NCBI GenBank assembly: GCA_951640165.1
Contig: OX621234.1
Coordinates: 7,879,001-7,943,000 of the forward strand
Length of the DNA: 64,000 nucleotides
Source: Pseudoips prasinana
Lineage: Eukaryota; Arthropoda; Insecta; Lepidoptera; Nolidae
Direction: 5' to 3'
Made by a program: the position numbers and the translations under genes. Shown here piece by piece: positions 23,388 to 35,863 of this stretch; within the stretch, counting starts at the first letter, position 1, and the number at the start of each line of letters is the position of its first letter. The notes below the pieces were generated by a model. It saw only the letters and a program-made list of their open reading frames with translations, did not search any database and was not told the origin of the DNA.

Positions 23388-25905
23388 GTAAATACATGCT
23401 TATTTCAGAGTCCTAAACATAATAGTATCTCGGATGGTCGTTGTTATATATATCGATTATGCATATTATGTATGAAGAGCCTTATCGTCATATAGCGGTT
23501 TGCGTTTAATGCAGTCTACTGGAGATGTCGTAATGGAGCCTTAACTCCTGTTAGAGTGGACCTCGAATCCGATGGTGGTCTATTTTGAATATTTCTAAAT
23601 GTATTTTTATCGTAACTACAGTAACTGCACGTGTAGCGCAGCGGTTAAGTCAGTCGCCGCGACACTTCGTTTACTGAATTCGATTCTCGTACAAGAATTA
23701 TTGATAAGAAGTAACTCTGCATCCTAAAAACATAACGGCTTTAAGGACTTAATACGGTACAGTAAAAAATTATATCTTATAATATTGTTTTTTGGTTTCC
23801 GGAAGCGGCATGTTGAGATTAGAAAGAAATATAGTGGTGGACGTCCAATTGGCGCTGGTACAGCTACAATTGGATGGTGAGGCGCTGCCTCGTTGGCCTG
23901 AGGAACTACAAGCACAACTATGCACCCCATGAAGAAGAGACAGCGAATACTCTGCTAGAACTGCTCTCTATCCCTTGGGTTTATGAGTTCCCCTGTGAAT
24001 TATTGAAACGACAGGGAAACTCATAATTCCAGGGGACATTGAATGTTTCAATACACTACCATTTTTAAATTTTCGGATGCGGCATTTTGAGATTGGAAAG
24101 AAATATGGTGAAATATTCCGCAAGTCGAAGAGACAGCGAATACTGTGAACTCAGGCTGAGATCTATAGAGCGTACTTAGACTTTGCTCAAACGTTACTTA
24201 CGTAAAACTTTGCTAAATGTATGCTAAGCTTATACTTTGATTTGGTATTTATAGACTTTTTGAAGTTAAGATTATGCTTAGCATAAGCTAAGACAGACAA
24301 AGTCAAAACACCAATTGTAATTTCGTTACATGCATTAACTTCTGTCTAAGTAAAGTCTGAGCAAAGTCTAAGTACGCTCTATAGATCTCAGCCTCAGACA
24401 CAGGGAAGTCTACGTAACAGATAACATGTGACTTGACTTGACTTCCAATGTCGAGTAGTGGAACCATTGGTACAGAATCGAAGAATCCCGCTGGAACTGC
24501 TGTATTATCCTGTACTTCTCCATCCCTTGGCATCATGAGTTTCTCGGTGCATGGGAGTGTTACAGGGAAATTCATAACACCAAGAGACATGGAATGTTTC
24601 AACGCACGACTTCGAAGTTAACCGGAAAAACAGCAGTAAAGTTTTTGTCCGATATCGTTCCAAAAAGACCACAAGGAATAATAATGAAATTTATTCAGCA
24701 CTTTGTTAGTAACATACACTTGTTTGTATATGTCAAGCTCACAATGCAATACATAAACATAGTTGAATACGGTATTAAATAATCAAACATATTTGAATAA
24801 GTCCGTCCGTGCGGTCTGTTTCGTCACATATATTTATTTTTAACCTTAAATAAGTAATAAATAGAAAGTTACTAAGCTATAATTGTTACATTTAGCACTA
24901 CTAAATTAAAATTAAAGAATTTGAAATCAACGATCAGTTGGCTGGCGCAAAAGGATCTCAACCAGTAACTTAATTTAAGAGGCTAATAACTAGGGGACCC
25001 TTATGGGGTTCGAGCCACAGCTCAGGTCGCCGCTGAATATATGTGGGGCTGAACACTTGCACGGGATTTCCAATCACGTGTCAAGGGGCCAACGCGATCC
25101 TCGCCGCTGAGGAACCTACCCTAGATGGTCTTAGTATTCCTACCGTAGTAAATAAATACATATTTATTTTAGTTTGAAATTTAATAATATCTCGGATGAT
25201 CGTTGTTATATACGTCGATTATGCATAGGTACGCATGAATAGTCAAGAGCTTTGACGTCATATTAAGCGGTTTGCGTTTTATGCAGTCTACTAGAGATGT
25301 CGTAATGAAGCCTTAACTCCTGTTAGAGTGGACCTCGCACCCGATGGCGCTGGGTCTATTTTGAATATTTCTAAATGTATTTTTATCGTAATTACAGTAA
25401 CTGCACGTGTGGCGCAGCGATTAAGTCAGTCGGCGCGCCACTTCGTTTCATGGATTCGATTCTGGTTCAAGAATTAGTGATAAGAAGTAACTCTGCATCC
25501 TAAAAACATAACGGCTTTAATGACTTAATACGGTACAGTAAAAAATTATATCTTATAATATTGTTTTTGGTTTCCGGAAGCGGCATGTTGAGATTAGAAA
25601 GCAATATAGTGGTGGACGTCCAATTGGCGCTGGTACAGCTACAATTGGATGGTGAGGCGCTGCCTCGTTGGCCTGAGGAACTACAAGCACAACTATGCAC
25701 CCCATGAAGAAGAGACAGCGAATACTCTGGGCTCAGAAACAGCGAAGAAGTTGATACAGAATTGAAGATTCTACGTACTTCTCTATCCCTTCGGTTTATG
25801 AATTTCCCTGTGAATGGTTGAACGACAGGGAAATTCATAATCCCAGGAGATATTGAATGTTTCAATGCACGTTTATATTTGATTTTGAGTTCTGCATGTT
25901 GAAAT
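23388..25905. repeat. 2,566-bp unit, copy 3 (diverged)
   Basis: Offset 3,518 bp from copy 2 with scattered substitutions, and about 3,501 after a small deletion near 25,030. It starts right after a poly(A) tail at 23,371-23,384. Confidence 0.8.
24154..24393. mobile_element. Same MITE, copy in unit 3
   Basis: Same insertion site as in units 1 and 2, so the insertion is older than the triplication. Confidence 0.85.
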
Positions 25906-26273
25906 GAGAAAGAAATATGGTGATTGGCGACCAATAGGTGCTGTTACAGCTACAATTGGATGGTGTGGCGCCGCCTTGCTGGCCTAAGGAACATTGGAAC
26001 CGTTGGTACAGCATCGAAGAACCCCGCTAGAGCTGCTGTATTGTCCTGTACTTCTCTATCCCTTGGGTTTATGAATTTCCCTGTAAATGGTTGAACGACA
26101 GGGAAATTCATAATCCCACGAGACAGAATGTTTCAACGCACAGCTTCAAAGTGAACCGAAGAAGCCGCAGTAATGGTAAAATTTATATTCGATGATATCA
26201 TTCTGAAAGATCATAAGGTAAATACATGTTTATTTCAGAGTCCTACATTTAATAATATCTCGGATGGTCGTTG

Positions 26274-26274
<1 letters not shown>

Positions 26275-26331
<57 letters not shown>
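26275..26331. repeat. (TA)n microsatellite
   Basis: About 28 uninterrupted TA units. It lies where the other array copies have only a short TATATAT run, so it has expanded here. Confidence 0.95.
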
Positions 26332-26333
<2 letters not shown>

Positions 26334-26497
26334 CTTATGCATATGTTTGAATAGCCTTAACGTCGTATTAAGAGGTTTGCGTTTTATGTAGTCTATTGGA
26401 GATAGAGTAGACCTCGCATCCGATTTCGGAGGGTCTATTTTGAATATTTCTAAATGTATTTTTATCGTATCGTAACTGCATAAACTTTTTTTCATTT

Positions 26498-26850
26498 TGA
26501 CTGCCTCGTTGGAATAGCAGTAGCGTGTTCCCCCGCAAAGAATGAGGCCCTTGGTTCAAATCTCGGGTCGGCCCAAAAGTGATTTTGTGGCTTTTCTGTA
26601 AAAGAAAAATTTCTCAGAAACAGTTCGAAGTCTGGTAGTTGGCGGTATTATACCCCCGTGCCTCGGAGAGCACGTAAAGCCGTCGGTCCTGTGCCTGACC
26701 TCTTTCTGGTCGTGTGGCTAGGCGTCCCATCGGATCATGAGAGTGATGGCTATGTTTGTGCACACACTTGTGCACTATAATATGGCTAATCTCTATTGAG
26801 ACTGGCCGCCGTAGCCGCAATTCGGCTAGGAGGACATTATTATTATCTGC
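26498..26850 (+). mobile_element. SINE-D copy (older)
   Basis: tRNA-like head TGCCTCGTTGGAATAGCAG ... GGTTCAAATCTCGGG and body (AGAGCACGTAAAGCCGTCGG). It is the same family as the intact copy at 50,950-51,321 but more diverged. Confidence 0.8.
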
Positions 26851-27429
26851 ACGTGTGGCGCAGCGGTTAAGACAGTCGTCGCGCCTCTTCGTTTCCCGGA
26901 TTCGATTCCCATACAAGAATTAGTGATGAGTAGTAAATCTGCATCCTATAAACATAACGGCTTTAATGACTACTGTATTGTTAATGTATACTGTATTGTT
27001 TTCTTTGATTTCCTGTATGTCTCTAATGCTGATTAAATGTATTCTATTCTTAATACGGCACAGTAATAAATTATGTCTCATAATATTGTGTTTTAGTTTT
27101 CGGATGCGGCATGTTGAGATTAGAAAGAAATATAGTGGTGGACGCCCAAATGGCGCTGTTACAGCGAAAATTAGATGGCGTGGCGCTGCCAAAATTCTCG
27201 ATGAAGAAGAGACAGCGAATACTCTGGCATTAGAAACAGGGAAGTCTACGTAACAGATAACGTGTGACTTGATCCTGAGCATTCGAACCGTTGATACAGA
27301 ATCGAAGACCCCGCTGGAATGCTGTATTATTCTGTACTTCTCTATCTCTTTGGTTTGTAAATTTCCTTGTGAATGGTTGAACGTCAGGGACATTTATAAT
27401 CCAAGGAGACATTGAATGTTTCAATGCAC

Positions 27430-28745
27430 ATCTATATTTGATTTTATTTTATAATGACTTATTTTGAAATGACTTCTTTGTTCGACAGAAGAGAAATTCT
27501 CGATCAATAATTTCTTTACAAATTAATAAATGGAGACGTGGACTGCTCCGAGCTTTTATCTATACATATAATAAAATCGTAGGAAAGTCAAAACTGTACA
27601 TTAAATATGTTTTTTAAAGAATACTTGGGGCGTGATCGGCTATCAATATCGAAGCCAAAATATAGTTTTTAGAATTTTTGTCTGTTTATCTGTATGTATG
27701 TCCGGGCTAAACTAAAAAAGTACTGCATGGATTTACTTCAAATTTTGCATGAATATTAGTAAGAGGTTGGGTCAACATATAGGCTACATATTATCACGCT
27801 ATCACCTAGAGGGGAGTAGCTGTGATGATATATAAAGTTTAACGCGGGTAAAACCGCGGGGCACAGCTAGTGCGAAATAAAAATAAATGCACCTTTTAAG
27901 AATGCTCGCCCAAATTCTTACAATCTTTGCCACATAAAATGCAGTGAAACCAACTTGGCCAAGTTCTCACCTTTAAACATAATTCCATACCAATACAATA
28001 AATTGGCAAAATCAGGTTCCATTGACATATTTATGGACAAATTTACTAAATACTATCGGTCCATCAAGGCTCACTACTCCCAGAAAGACGAAATTATATA
28101 ACTTTTTCATTGTTATCATTGTATTCATTCTATTAATAATTTTTCCTAATCCAGATTGATTTAATGAAAATTATTTTTTATAGAATTTAATTTATTTTAG
28201 TTTAATTTTAGTTAATTTATTTTTATAATATAATTTAAAATGAATATTTGTCACTATTGTAATAGCTATGGTATTTTACTGATTTTTTACTTATTCTCTA
28301 TTCAATACTGATTTTTAATTCAATTCTATATTTAGCTTTTATAAATGCTCTTATGATAATACCGTTCATATTTTGTATGTGATGTTTACTTAATTTTATT
28401 TTAACCTAATTTATATTCAATTGCTTCAATGTTCAAGTTTACGACTTACTTGCTCTGTAACAATATACCTACCCACATTGGAAATGATACTATTGTAACT
28501 CTGACTTTACTTTAAACAAAATTTTAAGAAATTATGTGTCCACTAATTTGTGTTACAGTCTTTTTTTTCTCTTTCTTTTTCTTATTCTACGTATTTATAA
28601 ACTTTTTTGTAAAACTTACTATTTACATGCTGTGGATATCTGTAATTGTTACAACACAAGGAATGTATATTTAAATAACTTACTGTCATAAATATCTCTG
28701 TGTATGTAATGTTGATATTCCTCAATAAATAAAATAAATATAATA
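27430..28745. other. AT-rich insertion in the array
   Basis: Interrupts a monomer between GATTTT and GTGCTGCATG. It contains a Helitron (27,559-27,870); the remaining 870 bp are very AT-rich and show only a vague LINE-like frame near 27,900-28,100. No gene supported. Confidence 0.5.
27559..27870 (+). mobile_element. Short Helitron (non-autonomous)
   Basis: Begins TCTATACATATAATAAAATC and ends GGGCACAGCTAG after a hairpin (CGCGGGTAAAACCGCG). It is inserted between A (27,558) and T (27,871), as Helitrons do. Confidence 0.88.
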
Positions 28746-30030
28746 AAATTTTCAGTGCTGCATGTTGAGATTAGAAAGAAATATGATGCTTTGCGCCCAA
28801 TTGGCCCTGTTACAGCTACAATTGGATGGTGTGGCGCCGCCGTAGTGACCTGAGGAACTACAAGCACAACTAGGTATAGGTATTCCCCATGAAGAAGATA
28901 CAGCGAATACTCTGGCATTAGAAACAGGGAAGTCTACGTAACAGATAATGTGTGACTTGACCCTGAACATTTGAACCGTTGATACAGAATCGAAGACCCC
29001 GCTAGAACTGCTGTATTATTCTGTACTTCTCTATCTCTTTGGTTTATGAATTTCCTTGAGAATGGTTGAACGACAGGGAAATTTATAATCCCAGGAGACA
29101 TTGAATGTTTCAATGCACAGCTATGTTTGATTTTGAGTTCTGCATGTTGAGATTAGAAAGAAATATAGTGATTGGCGCCCAATTGGCGCTGTTGCAGCTA
29201 CAATTGGATGGCGTGGCGCCGCCGTGCTGACCAGAGGAACTACAAGCAGAACTAGGTATTCCCCATGAGGAAGAGCCAGCGAATACTCTGGCCTTAGAAA
29301 CAGGGAAGTCTACGTAACAGATTACGTGTGACTGGACCCTGAGCATTTGAACCGTTGGGTACAGAATCGAAGACCCCGCTAGACCTGCTGTATTATTCTG
29401 TACTTCTTTGTCTCTTTGGTTTATGTATTTCCCTGTGAATGGTTGAACGACAGGGAAATTTATAATCCCAGGAGACATTGAATGTTTCAATGCACAGCTA
29501 TGTTTGATTTTGAGTTCTGCATGTTGAGATTAGAAAGAAATATGGTGATTGGCGTCCAATTGGCGCTGTTACAGCTACAATTGAATGGCGTGGCGCCGCC
29601 TTGCTGGCCTGAGGGACATTGGAACCGATGGTTCAGCATCGAAGAACCCCGCTAGAACTGCTGTATTGTCCTGTAATTCTCTTTCCCTAGGGTTTATGAA
29701 TTTCCCTGTGAATGGTTGAACGACAGGGAAATTCATAATCCCCCGAGACATAGAATGTTTCAACGCACAGCTTCAAAGTTAACCGAAGAAACAGCAGTAA
29801 TGGTAAAGTTTTTGTTCTATATCGTTTTATGCGGTAGACTGTAGTTGTAATTGAGCCTTCCATTACAACTCCAGTCGACTGCACGAAACCAATTCCCTCG
29901 CATCCGATGGCGGTTGGCGGTTTTTATTATGAATATTTCTAAATGAATTTTTAGTATAACTTTAGGAAATGCACGTGTGGCTCAGCGGGTGAGACAGTAA
30001 CCGCGCTACATCGTCTCACGGGATCGGATT

Positions 30031-31268
30031 TTTTTAATATTAGTCAATGAAGTAGGAAATATATGTGACGGACGTACATAGTTATTACTGAATACTTCAC
30101 ATATAACTGTACTATATCTAAGTATAATACATAACCAGTAGGAATTAATAACTGTTATATATTTTCTAGGTGACCATACATACTTCAGAAGGACTGACAG
30201 CCCTTTCGATGAAAGATTTTCAGACGTATCAAGTTCCAGCTAAAATCTTTTGTGTATCATAGAGGTAACGGCGTACTTGTTTTTTACCACAAGTATGAAT
30301 TTATGGTATTCGGGTTTTGGGTTGTCTATGATTTATCGACTATTATTTTTTCGATTTGAAAGTCGTGAAAAATAAACAACATTATATGTGTATATATATA
30401 TCTTTTTATTGTTCTTTATTGGTATATTCGGTAAAAAATATACATATATAGGTTCCGTTCCAAATACTTACATTCATAATTATGCTTATACCGGTAACAT
30501 ATTTAACTAGTCCGTTTTTTTATCATAATAAACATATAAATACGAATGTATATATACATATATTTTTATTGAATGGCAATCTTACTATGCAAAGTAACAT
30601 AAATATTATTAATTGGTCTGAATACATTAATCAAAAAGGATGACCTACTAAAAAAAATCGTCTAAAGTGTATATATTTACTGACTATATATGTACTGTAT
30701 TTTCTTTTTAACTATTTGTGTGAGAAATGTAATAAATGTCTATACTCTTTATGAAACACATGTTTGTAGCGAGTCGTTCAATTAAATTGCTGTTAGTTCC
30801 ATTTTTATTGAAGCGTATAATTGTTGACTGGTTGTAAATAGGCCGTGATGTGTTTAAATTATAGAATTACTGTTGAGTTGTTGTAAATAGGCCAAATGTA
30901 AATAGGTAAATGTGTTTCAATTAAAACTGTGTGTGTATAAAATATTTCTCTTTTTTTTTCATAATTCACACAAATGTTGGTTTGAATCGAATGGGTGTCA
31001 CAAATTGATTGATTCTTTTTTGTAGTAACGCTGACGCTTGCGCAGCCCAAAAGTCGCAACACATCAAAGGGTAAGCAACTCATCTTTAAATAAGGCAGGT
31101 TTTAATTCGTAGCTCATATTGACATTATGATTGTGTGTTAATTAAAAGGAACTGCGGGAATCTATGTCAGTAGCCGATTATAAGTATATTCTTGCACTAT
31201 ATAGTGTTTCGTCTTCTTTTACCTTATCGTGAGAGGAAAGTAAGTAAGTTAAGGTAAGATATTGATGT
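30031..31268. other. Downstream flank of the laminin gene / 3' UTR
   Basis: No gene. The minus-strand 3' UTR of the laminin gene must lie in its right part. AATAAA on the minus strand is seen at 30,804-30,809 (about 460 nt after the stop) and again further left, so the polyadenylation site is not fixed. Confidence 0.5.
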
Positions 31269-31531
31269 TTAATCAAGAGGACAAACACCGATATGTGTAT
31301 TTCTGCCCGCAGCTAATAGAGGAATCTTGATTTGTGTTTCTCCGATGACGATATTTTTTATGCATCCAGTGAATCCTCGCCGAGACCGGACTCCGCGCAC
31401 GCTTCCCAGGGGACGCTCGTGGCCACCGATGAACAGCGGGCGAGTAGTATCCGTCGACTGATACCCGCCCAGCCCCGGCTTCGAGAAGTGGCCGTCGACT
31501 CCCACAGAAACCACGTATAGTGACTTCACCA
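31269..31531 (-). CDS. Laminin alpha last exon s: end of LG5 and stop
   Basis: [51 protein letters not shown] and the C-terminus VCPLD followed by TAA at 31,269-31,271. It lies 4.9 kb from exon r. An Arg-rich RGVRSRR precedes the last strand. Confidence 0.94.
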
Positions 31532-34500
31532 CTGCAAATAACGGTAAGAAATTAATATTAATACACTGAATAAATTATTCTTATACAACTAAATGACAAA
31601 ATATATTAAACAAAAAAATACAACTAATAAATGTACGGAGATATTATCGGGCCACATCCACACATCAACACTAGGAGAATACCTTAATATTAAATTATTT
31701 ATGCCTTATAGTTTAAAATATTTTTGGGGTTCTATAAAAAGTTTATATACAGGTCGAAACCTATTTTATTTTATGTAATGTTTTTTTATTTTTAAATGAA
31801 AACTTATATGGTGGCGTTGTGCACTTTTTTGGGATAGCTAAATAATATTCACCTCACGTCAGGACCTGATCGAATATTCGTAAGACGGAGGGTCTGTTTT
31901 CTTAATTCACACTGGCCGTTTATAAACTTTCATGACCGCACCATTAATGTTTTTAATTATGTCAGATGTTTTACAGCCGACTTTCTAACCATTTTTATTT
32001 TCTTTAAAAAACCATCAAAACAACTAGTAGCGAACTTATTTGAAGGCCCAGCCTTATCTTTACTGTACGCCTGGCGAATAATTATGATAATGCCCTTTGT
32101 TCCTAACTGCATTGCGAAATATTAATAATAATAATTTGTTTACAAGCTTTCCATGGATCAAGGAGTCATCTATAGCTATAGTTTATATTAATTTTATAAA
32201 CGCCTAATTATTAAACTGTTATGGATATGATGTATTAAAAATAAAGAATCCACATTGATTTCATGCAGTATAAAATTTCTGCATAAAATTAATGCAAATT
32301 CTAGCGAAATGATGTAATTATTTATATACATTCACTATTAAACATTGATAAAATACATTAAAGACTGAATAACTACAAGGTCGTACATAAGAAATCGCAT
32401 CAATGATTGTATAAATTATGTCTTATCTAAATCATCGAAGAGAGTTTTATGCGTACAATAAAGTGTTGATTTACATGATGTGTTTTATTTACCTTTACTT
32501 TGATATAAGGGACCGAAATACCTATAGTTGTATATTGTATTGTATATAACAATAAATTAATACAACTTGTTAAAATATTATAAAATTGTATTGTGTTGTA
32601 CAGACGCCAGCACATAAAATTACCCCTATCGGTCAAATTTCCCCAATTGGAAGTGATCTTTATGCTTTTGTGAAAAAGTTGAAAATCTATAAAAGAAATT
32701 TGAAATATTGGGGTAGCTGGATGTGCTGGGGTCTGTACCTACGCCTATATAAATGTATCCAATGTAAAGAGCTTTAACAAGCTACAGTGTTACTAATTTT
32801 AATGGAGTTATAAATATATTTCTCATAAAATATCAAAGGCAATGGTTTACTCGAGATGTACGTGGTAGTTTGGTATGTTATTAAATAGAAGTATTTGGTA
32901 GAATAACCTCTGATACTGAACTTAAATATGTCTAAAATGTTTTATATAAAATTATTGTTGAGTTCTATAAAATTTACATTTAAATAAAGAGTTTGTTTGT
33001 AATGAACTACTTAACTTAAAATACTTACTTACTTTGTGTATTTTTCATGTTTCCTATTATATGAATTTAATTGATCAAAATGGTGTTTTATTTATGAATC
33101 TTTATTATTACGTTTAAGTGGAACCAAGATATATAATGAATTGTGTCAAACTAATGATATAATTAATCAGAAAACAAAGGAATGGTATCTTAAATCGAGG
33201 ACATATTGTCCCTATCCAAAATTAATGAGGGCTACCGCGTATCAATTTGCCGCTAGAGGCGCTAGCATCGCGGCAGGTCTACGAAACGTCAAAATACACT
33301 GTTTTTGTTCGGGTTACGCTGTTTATTAATAAAAACTGCGATTATAACTAAAAATTTTGGTTTACAAACTAAATAAATTACAAAATGAGTAACAGCTCGA
33401 TGACTGTAAATAATTTAAAAAAATATTTAAAATCCTGTTAAAGTGTTTCATAAAAATAGAATGCCGCAGTGTTGTGCGGGGACTGTACAACACTGCGGCA
33501 TGCTATTTATGAAACACTTTAACAGGATTTTAAATATTTTTCGTAAAAACATTGGTCGCGTCCACAATAACAATGATTTTGACAGCTATAGTGGACCTTC
33601 CGCGACAGTGGCGCCGACTGGTGAGCACAAAAACGGTAGCCCTCATTGGGATAGGGGCAAGTTAGCTAGCTATATATTGGCTATGATCATGCAACGAATA
33701 AATAAAAATCTAGAATTAGTCTATGGTTTAACGCATTTAGTGTTCACTGTCCAATTTGTTATTACATCACTATAATCGTAACAATTACACTACAGTATTC
33801 CATACGGATAAACTAATTAAAAAAATATGCCACTTGTCCGTGGTAATGTCGCAAATATGCTTTTGAGTTTTGATACATTTCAATAAGTTCCTATATTTAT
33901 AAAAACGTTGTTAACTAGCAACGTTTACTATCTTGATATTTTAATACACCCTTATTACTTTACTAACACATTTTAAAATTAAAAAAATATTAATTCCCAG
34001 GAATGTAAATACATTCCAGAGAATGAAAGAAAACATTAATTAACAGTCATTAAATTGTGCTTTACAATACCAAAGTCGATAATGTTATCGTAGTTAGTAA
34101 CACATGGAAACATTGTCTAATAATGAAATAACTAATTCGAACGGTGAACACTAACTAATTTGGATGAGAGTAGTTTTTTTTTTTTGTATAAGTCAGCAAA
34201 TATTTTTTTTATCTTCGGCCAACTTTTTGACGGTCACCGTAGCCTAGTTGGTAGTGCTCCTGCCTCCGAAGCTGGTGGTCCTGGGTTCGAATCCCGGTAA
34301 ATGCAAATATTTGTGTGATGAGCACGAATATTTGTTTCTGAGTCATGGATGTTTTCTATGTAAGTATATAAGTATTTATCTATCTATATAAGTATGTATT
34401 TCGTCGCCTGGTACCCATAGTAGAAGCTTTGCTTAGTTTGGGGCTAGGATGATCTGTGTGACATTGACACCTATATAAAAAAAAAATACTAACGGATGGG

Positions 34501-35785
34501 ATCCCAAATTAATCAGAGCCTGAACCAGACAAATGATAAAAATATTTCTAAATGTATACATACTAAAGATAAATTACACCCAGTCACAACAAATAATCCT
34601 GCTCATCTCACAAATATTTCGTCTTGGGAGGATATCGAACCCGCAACCTCTGGTTTAACAGTCAGGGTCACTAACCACTATTCAGTCAGCAGGACAGACA
34701 AACATAATGACCACCCGTGTAGCCTAGCCAAAATGTACGTCTCTCTACAGTGTTACCATTGACTTGGTTCATAGCTGTTAAGAGATATGAGTCTACGTCG
34801 CATGCAGCTGATGGCAAATGGTCACCGTAACGCTGACGCTACGTCCTATGTAGGCGGTTCAAAGCGAACGCGATTATGAAGCGGTGACACGCGAATTCAA
34901 TGCGATGCGGTGCGCCGCGGTGGCTATGTCCTACGTGCACGCGAATGTTCTCGCGAAGCCGCCACCGACGCCGCAAAAACATGACGTCACAGCATCCAGT
35001 TCGCGCGAAAATATCAAGCCAACTGATCGCGTTGCGCAGGACAGACATTTGTGTGCATTAACATGTCTGTTTATCCTGAGTCTGCGTGTAATTATCTCTA
35101 TATAAGTATGTATGTATTTATAAAAGAAAAGTAGTAACTATATGTAGTATATCAGTTATCTACTTTCCACAGTACAAGCTCTGCTTAGTTTGGGATCAGA
35201 TGGCTGTGTGTAAATAATGTCCCAGGATATTATTACTATGGATTCTTGGCGTCTGCGGTGACCACTTAAAATCAAGTGAGCCGTATGCTTGTATGATGGG
35301 TAAGTTGTAGGTATAAAAAGAAATGACTTAAAACCCTGTTTCATACCATCAATATCCTATTACACTCCTTCAATTCCTTCCACTGAAACATCATAATTGA
35401 ATGAGGCAATAAGAGTTATAAAAAGGGTCTTGGTAAAAACCCTATAGTCTAAGAGGAAGTAGAAGTGATATAAAAAATATCAACCAGAGAACGGGCAGCA
35501 GATTCCAATATATATATCTATATATATAAAAATCAATGCCACTTTTCGTTGTAATGTTATAACTCAACAACGCCTCTACCGATTTGGCTAATTTTGGTCT
35601 TGAATTATTCGTGGAAGTCCAGGGAAGGTTTGTACGTAAAGAAAATTATAAAAAAGTCTTTAAAAATTGTGTATAATCAACATCTTTTAGCAATTTAAAA
35701 TATTTTTTTGTTTGAATAAATGAACTTAATAATCATTTTTTTATTACTATGCCTTATACGTAGCGAAGCACGTACCGGGCCGCTA

Positions 35786-35863
<78 letters not shown>

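Larger units (their letters stand above)
17090..30030. repeat. Composite tandem array based on a ~380-bp monomer
   Basis: The landmark ATGTTGAGATTAGAAAGAAA recurs near 17,262, 17,722, 19,515, 19,828, 20,289, 22,081, 22,394, 23,806, 25,580, 27,106, 28,758, 29,140 and 29,516. The last three are 382 and 376 bp apart. In each monomer it is followed by a GACAGCGAATACTCTGG block, a GGGAAGTCTACGTAACAG block and the inverted repeat ATGAATTTCCCTG ... CAGGGAAATTCAT. Some units add a block of about 900 bp with a tRNA-like segment. Short open frames occur on both strands in parallel and look incidental. The family is not one I know. Confidence 0.85.

Noticed and set aside
17640..25934. Repeated open frames of 68, 99, 62 and 230 codons in the array, on both strands
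   Set aside because: They recur only because the DNA unit is copied. Both strands are open, composition is odd and no domain is seen.
26173..26495. Open frames with alternating Tyr-Ile
   Set aside because: Translation of the TA microsatellite.
31332..31520. Plus-strand open frame opposite the last laminin exon
   Set aside because: Shadow of the LG5 coding sequence on the minus strand.
34231..34310. Possible tRNA genes at several GGTTCGAATCC boxes (34.3, 38.4, 44.5, 45.9, 51.0, 55.0, 55.4, 60.0, 63.1 kb)
   Set aside because: No closed acceptor stem; each is followed by the same body and tail as sister copies. They are SINE heads.
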